Assembly (NCBI GenBank): GCA_013694845.1
Contig: JACDBQ010000884.1
Coordinates: 1 to 22,463 of the forward strand
Length of the DNA stretch: 22,463 nucleotides
DNA from: Acidobacteriota bacterium
Lineage (GTDB): Bacteria > Acidobacteriota > Vicinamibacteria > Vicinamibacterales > 2-12-FULL-66-21
Direction: 5' to 3'
Part shown: positions 16,528 through 22,463 of the stretch, in pieces
Numbering within the stretch: the first letter of the stretch is position 1
Layout: each line of letters starts with the position of its first letter
Notes under the pieces: generated by a model
What the model was told of the DNA's origin: nothing
Databases searched by the model: none
The model's input: only the letters and a program-made list of their open reading frames with translations
Made by a program: the position numbers and the translations under genes

Positions 16528-19030
16528 ATGGCGAAGAAGGCGCGTCGCAACAGCAACGCTAGATCGACCGCCGGGACGACCACCCGGAAGCGCACGGTGC
16601 AGGCGGGCCGACAATCCTCCCCAGCACGGACGACGCTCGACGCCAGCACGGCGGCGCAGCGAGCCGCTGTGCTTCGCGGCATGCGCCGGGTGCTGAGGGG
16701 CAACGGGATCATCGGAGACATCGCCGAGGTGCTGCGATACCAGCCGAACCCAGTTCGACATCGGGTGTCCCCCGGTCCAGATCCCTCGAGTCATCTGCGT
16801 CCGGCAGTTCAATGTACTTTGAAATGCACCTCCGAGTGCTGCTGATCGACAACTTCGGTCATGGCACCGGCATGCTGGGCATCCTTGCCGGAGGCAAGAC
16901 CTCGGCACACGGCGGCGCGTTTCTCGGAGCCGTTCCTGACGCCGAGATCGTTCCCCTGCGTGTCGCGGATCGCGTCGTTCTCCTGCGCACGAGCGCGCTT
17001 GCTCGCGCCCTGCGGTATGCCGCCGATCAGCGCTGCGATGTCGTCACCCTCAGCCTGGGCGGTCTCCCGTCGCGCGCGTGGAGCGAAGCGGTCGACTTGG
17101 CCTACGAGGCCGGCGTGTGCATCTGCGCCGCCGCCGGCAACCACGTCGGCATTGCGCCGCCGCACACGCTCGTGTATCCGGCCCGATACTCCCGCGTGCT
17201 CGCGGTGTGCGGTGTGATGGCCGACGGTTCCTCCTATACCGGCCTAACCGGAACGGCGCTCGAGGGCAGCTTCGGACCTGACTCGGCGATGAAGGCGGCG
17301 ATCGCGGCGTACACGCCGAACATCCCGTGGGCGCAATTCGGTTGCAAATCGTCGATCCGTCTCAACGGAGAGGGACCATCCTCGGCCACGCCGCAGGTGG
17401 CCGCCGCTGTCGCGCTGTGGTTCGAGCGATACAAGAGCGAGCTGCCGCGCGACTGGCGCCGTGTCGAAGCGGCGCGCCACGCGCTCTTCACGACAGCCAA
17501 GCACAAGTCGGACAAGAAACACTTCGGCAATGGTGCGCTGCAGGCGAAGGCCGCGCTGTCAGTCAAGCCGATGTTCGGACTCGCCAAGAGCGAACGGGCG
17601 GACGATTCGTTCGCGTTTCTCCGCGTGCTCACGGGAATTGGCCTCGCCGCAGCGACGCCACGCGAGCAGATGTTCAACCTCGAGCTCGCGCAGCGGTGGC
17701 TGCTGAATCCGGAGCTGCAGAAGATCGTGCCCGACCCGGGTGCGCCTCCTACGATGACCGCCTTCAGACAGCGCCGGCTGATGGAGGCGATCGTCGAGGA
17801 CGAAGGGGCATCGGTTGCGCTCCGCAAGCACGTGGCGATGCGCACAATCGAGCACTTCGAGGGGTCGCTCGGCCGTCCGGCCCTCTGGCGGCCCCGGATC
17901 AATCCGCGACGTCCCGGCGACGACCGCAGCTTCGTGCAGCGCCTCGAGATCAGACCGCACGCCCTCCGTCAGGCGAACGCCTTCTACAGTCCTGAGCAGG
18001 TCGCGCTTCAGTTCGGATATTTCGAGGCGGGTCCCGAGCTGTCAGGGCGAACATGCGCCGGGCAGCCGCGTCTACACCTGCCTGTCGCACGACATCGTCG
18101 TGCACGAGACCACGCACGCGCTGCTCGACGGAATACAGCGGCGCTTCAACGAGCCCACCAATCCGGACGTCCTCGCGCTGCACGAGGGGTTCGCCGACAT
18201 CATCGCGCTGATGCAGCACTTCACGAGTCCGGAGATCCTCGAGCACGAGATCAGCCGGACGCGCGGGAACATCGAGGCGGAATCGATGCTGGGCAGCCTC
18301 GCCGTCCAGTTCGGTCAGACCAGCGGAAACCGTGGCGCGCTGCGCGATGCGAGCGGCCGGATTGTGGACGGTAAATGGCAGCGGCTGGCGCCGAATCCAT
18401 CCGAGCTGCAGACGCGCCTGACACCCCACGCGCGCGGCGCGATACTCGTCGCTTCAGTCTTCGACGCGTTCATCGCCATTTACAACGCTCGCATTGCGGA
18501 CCTGATCCGCATCTACACGGGCGGGACGGGTGTGCTGCCGAGCGGCGCTATCCATCCGGACTTGGTGCGACGGTTCGCGTCGGAGGCCACCAAGTCGGCC
18601 GGGCACGTTTTCAACACGTGCATTCGCGCGCTCGACTATCGGCCGCCGGTCGACGTCACTTTTGTTGAGTATCTTCGCGGCCTCATCACCGCCGATTTTG
18701 ACTTGGTCACCGACGACACGCACAACTATCGCGTCGCATTCGTCGAGGCCTTCAGGCGCCGCGGCATCTATCCGCTGAACCTGGCGAACCCCACGCCCGA
18801 CACGCCTCGCACGCTGTCAGTCGACACGCTGCGGTGGCAGGGGCTCGACATCGACAAGCTCCCAAGGAAACCCAAGAGGGCCATTTGGGCCCAACAGTCC
18901 GGATCGATCAGAGCGAACGGCCGCGTTCGTGCGGCAGGCCGCGGCCGATCCGTTGCGAGCGCTCATGCTCATGCCGAACCGCCGGGAGCCGTTCGCGGCG
19001 CTGCACACGCTTGGCGACTCCGACGTCTGA
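16528..19030 (+). pseudogene. Subtilisin-like protease joined to an HETTH metallopeptidase domain, disrupted
   Basis: ATG 16528 follows AAGGAG. The first about 70 codons are basic and then lose frame near 16740. From about 16830 a subtilisin (S8) domain follows in another frame: the histidine motif FGHGTGMLGILAGG (His codon 16860-16862), the oxyanion asparagine in AAAGNH (about 17139) and the serine motif GPSSATPQVAAA (Ser codon 17379-17381). The stretch with the catalytic aspartate, which should precede the histidine, is missing. In the same frame, after KIVPDPG (about 17740), a second protease module begins. It shifts frame near 18050, where GGG may be GG plus one base, into VVHETTHALLDG (18103-18117) and ALHEGFADIIALMQHF, a gluzincin-type zinc site (His, His, Glu). 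Another shift near 18888 gives the last frame, with stop at 19028. I cannot tell whether the two modules were one gene before decay. Confidence 0.75.
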
Positions 19031-19053
19031 CATTACGGGGAGGCCGGATCGCG

Positions 19054-20925
19054 TCAGCGATTCGCGAGGGGCAACCGGAACGCGGCCATCTCCTCTCCGT
19101 TGCGGACCAGCAGGACGTCGCCGACCAGCACCGGGTGGTTCCAGGTTTTTCCCTCGATCGCCTTGAAGCGCGCCAGCTCCGTGAACTGATCGGGGGTCGC
19201 GTTGACGAGCGCCAGCTCACCTTCCTCCGACAACACCAGCAGCACGTCCTGGTCGGGTAGGAGCACCATCTGACCGGCGCCGTAGCGTCCGCCCTTCCAC
19301 TTGCGTTCGCCGTCGTCGACATTGATGCTCGAGAGGATGGTGCCGTCGAACCCGAACGCATGACCCTTGTGCACGACGAAGTCGTTGAAGTACGGCTTCA
19401 ACCCGCGCGTCGTCCATCGCTCTGTGACCGTCCATCCGGAGAAGCCGCGCGAAATCGCGAGGCGACGCATCCCCTGGCCGCCCATCGCGTCGCCAAGCGC
19501 CATCAGGATCTGGCCGTCCGGCAGGACAGCCGGTTGGACGATCGCGGTACCGATGTCCCAGGTGTGATCCCAGAGCACGGTGCCGTCCGCAGGCGCCACG
19601 CCGGTGGCGCCGCGGCCGGTGAGCAGGACGACCTGAGTCACGCCATCCGTCGTGAAAGGGTGCGGAGAGCTGTAGCCGCCGCCGCCGGTCGTGCGGACCC
19701 AGCGCTGATTCCCGGTGGCGAGCTCGTAGGCGACGAGCCGGCCGGAGGCGGCCACGATCACGGCGTCGTTGACCACCAACGGCGAGCTCGTGAACCCCCA
19801 GCCCGGGAGTTTTGCGCCGGTGTCGGTCGCCGCATTTCGCGACCACAGCACGGCGCCGTTGCGGGCATCCAGTGCGTTCACGATCCCGGTCGCACCAAAT
19901 GAGTAGATGCGCCCGTCGTGCACGGTCGGCGTGCCGCGCGGACCCGCGCCGCCATTCGACTCGTAGAAACGGACCGCATCGCGGTGCCGCCATACCGGTT
20001 CCCCCGTGCTCACCCTGTAACTGGCTACGACCTCATGGTCGCCGCGCTGCTCCTGGGTGTAGAAGAGATCTCCGTCCACCGCGAAGGACGACCAGCCCGG
20101 TCCGATCTGGCGCCGCCACAGCTGGACCGGGGGGTTCTGGGACCAGTCGGTCTCGAGGCTCACGCCTCGCACAACGCCGTCGCGCCGCGGTCCGCGAAAG
20201 CCGGGCCATTCGGCGCTCGTCTTGACGACAACGGGAGGAGGTGGCGTCCTCTGAGGTGCCGCTGGAGCCGTCGCCGCCGTGGCCGGCGCGCCGTCAGCAG
20301 AACTAATCGGTTTGTCGCCGGGTTTTGCCGCGGCCCCTTCCTTGGGGATCTCCGGAGCGGCAGGAGCAGCCGGGACCAGAGCGGGTTCGTCGTTGGCCTG
20401 CGCGAGGAGCCGCTCCTCCGCAGTCGGCGTCCAACGCCAATGCAACTGCGCACCAGCCTCTCCTTTGACGCCATCGGTACGCGCGAGCGTCCACACGCCG
20501 CACGCGAGCAGGATCGTAACGACCATCGCCGCGCGTCGCATTCCATCAGAGAGGCGATGTGTGAGCACCGCCCATGCGACGAAGGCAGGTCCCAGGGTGA
20601 TGGGAACCGCGATGACCGGCAGCATCCTTCCCATCATCCCGCCCGCAATCGACTCGTGGACGACGAGCCCCGTCGCGAGCGTCGCGACGATCATCAGAAC
20701 GACGGCGCCGATGCGCTCCGACCATGGCGCCCGGCTGAAGAACAACCACCACAGGAGGATGACCGCCAAACCGGCGACCCCTGCAAGGATGCCGTAGACC
20801 TCGGTCCCGGGTACGATCAGTGGTACGAAAAATCTGAGCACCACGATTATGGCGGCGGCCACCACGCCGGGCCACAGGCGGAGCTGTTTTCGAGGAGTCG
20901 ATTCGAGAGTTGTAGCTGTCGTCAT
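19054..20925 (-). CDS. Membrane-anchored PQQ-type beta-propeller protein (BamB-like repeats)
   Basis: The 623-residue protein starts at ATG 20925 (AGG nearby; the longer in-frame reading upstream runs over remnant sequence). It begins with five hydrophobic helices within the first about 160 residues (for example VVAAAIIVVLRFFVPLIV, ILAGVAGLAVILLWWLFF and AAMVVTILLACGVW). A Pro/Ala-rich linker (about 185-240) follows, then a propeller of PQQ-like repeats from EWPGFRGPRRDG to the end (repeated patterns such as GEPVWRHR, GAVLWSRN, GNQRWVRT and GTVLWDHT). Proteins with this plan are common in Acidobacteria; they lack a known reaction, and the propeller probably faces the periplasm. PQQ binding itself is not shown by the sequence. 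The start lies five bases after a leftover ADOP stop codon. Confidence 0.88.
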   Translation of the reverse strand: MTTATTLESTPRKQLRLWPGVVAAAIIVVLRFFVPLIVPGTEVYGILAGVAGLAVILLWWLFFSRAPWSERIGAVVLMIVATLATGLVVHESIAGGMMGRMLPVIAVPITLGPAFVAWAVLTHRLSDGMRRAAMVVTILLACGVWTLARTDGVKGEAGAQLHWRWTPTAEERLLAQANDEPALVPAAPAAPEIPKEGAAAKPGDKPISSADGAPATAATAPAAPQRTPPPPVVVKTSAEWPGFRGPRRDGVVRGVSLETDWSQNPPVQLWRRQIGPGWSSFAVDGDLFYTQEQRGDHEVVASYRVSTGEPVWRHRDAVRFYESNGGAGPRGTPTVHDGRIYSFGATGIVNALDARNGAVLWSRNAATDTGAKLPGWGFTSSPLVVNDAVIVAASGRLVAYELATGNQRWVRTTGGGGYSSPHPFTTDGVTQVVLLTGRGATGVAPADGTVLWDHTWDIGTAIVQPAVLPDGQILMALGDAMGGQGMRRLAISRGFSGWTVTERWTTRGLKPYFNDFVVHKGHAFGFDGTILSSINVDDGERKWKGGRYGAGQMVLLPDQDVLLVLSEEGELALVNATPDQFTELARFKAIEGKTWNHPVLVGDVLLVRNGEEMAAFRLPLANR

Positions 20926-20930
20926 GTTGC

Positions 20931-20999
20931 CTATTCCGATCCAAATGCCTGTAAGCCGTCGACCCGCGATTCGCGCGCGACGGCACGAGTGCTCTCCCG
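20931..20999 (-). pseudogene. Leftover C-terminal tail of an ADOP/FtsX permease
   Basis: The last about 20 codons before TAG 20931-20933 read as ESRVDGLQAFGSE, with LVPSR just upstream in a neighbouring frame. This is the standard end of ADOP permeases (compare ASRVDVLQALRSE at the end of the permease gene at 21607). The DNA aligns with that gene's end over about 60 bases but is clearly diverged, so it is not a recent copy. The body of this permease is gone. The tail is joined to the end of the DUF2306 remnant. Confidence 0.7.
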
Positions 21000-21601
21000 G
21001 CAGTGAACGCGACAGCGCGAAGCACATCCGCACAAGTGCCGCTTCAATCGAGATGCGCCGCGAACGCCACCGGCCCGAATCATCCGAAGATCGCCAAGGC
21101 TGGCGACCAATCCAATTCCACCAGACATGAACAACGGATATGCCATCCCGGCCTCGGTACCGCCATTGGCGATCGCGTTGACGCCGAGCGACATACTTCA
21201 GGCTCGGAGCTGGGAATCATCTCGGGTCTGCCACTGTTCAACATCTCAAAACCGCATTTGAAAGCGAGCATCACTACCGTCAGCCCAAATAGCACGGCGA
21301 TCGCATCTATCCGCTGAGACTCCAGAAGGCGAAGCCGAACCGTGAGCAGCGCGGTCGTCACAAAATAGAAAGTCACCAGACCCGCAACGACGTCGACCGA
21401 TATCCTCCGGCTGCTCAGGGCCTCCATCAACGCACCACTGAGCGACCTCGTGACCATCGCGTAGACGAAGAGCATTCCGCTTCTGCGGTGCAGCGTTGCC
21501 CCCTTCGTGGCATACAGCGCGACATAGCCGAAAATGAGTGCCAGCACGCCCGCGAGAATGTGTGCCGCCAAGATCATCGGGACGAGTCCTTGCGTGTGCA
21601 T
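21000..21601 (-). pseudogene. DUF2306-type membrane protein, frameshifted and 3'-truncated
   Basis: ATG 21601 begins five bases after the permease stop, with GGAG inside the permease's last codons as ribosome binding site. The first frame encodes ILAAHILAGVLALIFGYVAL, a YATKGATLHRRSGMLFVYAMV stretch, and further helices, typical of the small DUF2306-like membrane proteins. Near 21193 the frame must shift to continue with YPLFMSGGIGLVASLGDLRMIRAGGVRGASRLKRHL. Near 21038 one G seems lost from what should read HLWRMCFAL. The expected C-terminal helix after that point is missing, and the sequence runs into the ADOP tail. I judge it inactive. No function is established for the family. Confidence 0.7.
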
Positions 21602-21606
21602 CGCGT

Positions 21607-22463
21607 CTACTCCGACCGGAGCGCTTGAAGCACGTCCACGCGCGAGGCGCGCGCGGCCGGCATCAGGGACGCTATGACGGCGGCGCCGATGAGCACGGCG
21701 GCCGAACCGAGCACCGGCAGCGCGCCCGGCAGTTGCACGTTCTCGACATAGCTCGCCGCCACGCGCGCGAGCGCGTAGCCGCCCGCCGCTCCAGCCGCGA
21801 TCCCGATCGCGGCAATCTGCACGCCCTCCGACAGCACGCTGGTCAGCAGATGCCGCGGCGCGGACCCGACGGCCAGCCGCACGCCGAACTCCCGCGTGCT
21901 TGCGCTGACCGAGAACGCCAGAACGCCCGCCACTCCCACGACAGCGATCAGCAACGCGATGCCAGCGAATCCGGAGAACACGAAGGCGTTCAGCCGCTCC
22001 GGCGACAGCACCTCCGCGCGCACATCCTCGAGCGTTGCAGCGCGCTCGACCGGCTGCTCCGCCGAAATCTCGTGGATGACGCGCGTTACCTCCGGCACCA
22101 GCGCGTACGGATCGCCGGCCGCATGCACGAACAGGCGACCGGCAATGCCAATCTGCCGAACCGGGTGATAGAGCGTCAGCGCCGGCCCGGGCACGACGTG
22201 CTCGTCGTCCACGTCGGCCACGATACCGACGATGCGGCGCGGCTGGGGTTTGCCGAAGAGAGGATCGGTCCACCACAGCTTCCGGTTAACCGCGTTGCCG
22301 TTCGGGAACAGCCGCTGGGCGACGCTCTGACTGACGATCGCCACGAGCTCGCTGCCGCTTCGGTCATCCTCGGTGAAGTCGCGCCCGGCGAGCATAGGGA
22401 CGCCGAGCACTGCGAAGAAGCCAGGCGCGACAATCCGAAACCGTGCGCGCGGATCCTCTTCCC
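21607..22463 (-). CDS. ADOP-type ABC transporter permease (MacB periplasmic core + FtsX), 5' part outside window
   Basis: The reading frame is open to the window edge and begins there inside the periplasmic domain (APGFFAVLGVPMLAGRDFTEDD), a hallmark of MacB_PCD domains in acidobacterial duplicated orphan permeases. Further on come IVGIVADV and the FtsX core with membrane helices (FSGFAGIALLIAVVGVAGVLAFSV, REFGVRLAVGSAPRHLL, AAIGIAAGAAGGYALARV, LGSAAVLIGAAVIASLMPA). The end is RASRVDVLQALRSE and TAG 21607-21609. These proteins carry two permease units in one chain and usually lie apart from an ATPase gene; substrates are mostly unknown. About 285 C-terminal codons are visible and intact. The following DUF2306 gene starts five bases downstream, so the two were co-translated. 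Confidence 0.92.
   Translation of the reverse strand, partial: EEDPRARFRIVAPGFFAVLGVPMLAGRDFTEDDRSGSELVAIVSQSVAQRLFPNGNAVNRKLWWTDPLFGKPQPRRIVGIVADVDDEHVVPGPALTLYHPVRQIGIAGRLFVHAAGDPYALVPEVTRVIHEISAEQPVERAATLEDVRAEVLSPERLNAFVFSGFAGIALLIAVVGVAGVLAFSVSASTREFGVRLAVGSAPRHLLTSVLSEGVQIAAIGIAAGAAGGYALARVAASYVENVQLPGALPVLGSAAVLIGAAVIASLMPAARASRVDVLQALRSE

Overview
The window is a GC-rich stretch of bacterial chromosome, most likely from a soil member of the Acidobacteriota (a Vicinamibacteria-like lineage is my inference). The main pointers are a MacB/FtsX permease of the type called acidobacterial duplicated orphan permease (ADOP) at the right edge, a membrane-anchored PQQ-type beta-propeller protein of a kind common in that phylum, and many GTG starts with strong GGAGG ribosome binding sites. 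I see no rRNA, tRNA, CRISPR array, transposase or phage structural gene.

Layout. Left edge (172-2384, +): a secreted GH44 glycoside hydrolase with PKD and fibronectin III domains, broken by one stop and three frameshifts. 2407-3146 (-): an intact Phd/VapC-type toxin-antitoxin pair. 3269-6325 (-): a membrane protein, a double-amidase protein and a truncated TIR gene, probably one transcript. 6616-6884 (+): a chimeric remnant ending in the C-terminal part of a CAP12/Pycsar-type TIR-like domain. 7000-12807 (-): the core of the window, a likely operon in the order DUF2235 alpha/beta hydrolase with membrane segments, a three-part signalling protein (deoxyribosyltransferase/TIR-like N-terminus, TPR-S middle, SLOG-like C-terminus), a 46-codon coupled ORF with a TIR-like start, and a patatin phospholipase. 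13108-15429 (-): ordinary genes for a metallophosphoesterase, a DUF2383 four-helix protein and a double VOC-domain protein. 15619-19030 (+): two decayed hydrolase genes, a serine esterase and a subtilisin joined to an HETTH metallopeptidase. 19054-22463 (-): ADOP permease, a broken DUF2306 gene, a leftover ADOP C-terminal tail and the beta-propeller protein.

How the parts may work together. The 3.2-12.8 kb block is dense in domains known from bacterial conflict and immunity systems: two lipid-directed hydrolases (patatin, DUF2235), a TPR-S/SLOG signalling protein, a peptidoglycan-amidase-like protein and several TIR-related pieces. I infer a candidate multi-effector system in which the TPR-S/SLOG protein senses or makes a nucleotide signal and the hydrolases attack the cell's own membrane. 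No CD-NTase or Pycsar cyclase is present, so it is not a standard CBASS or Pycsar locus. Three separate TIR-like pieces in the block are all truncated or degraded, while the hydrolase genes are intact.

Disrupting mutations are concentrated in a few genes (GH44, esterase, protease, DUF2306), while more than 9 kb of long neighbouring genes carry none. This argues for real gene decay more than uniform sequencing error, although single-base indels always leave that possibility open.
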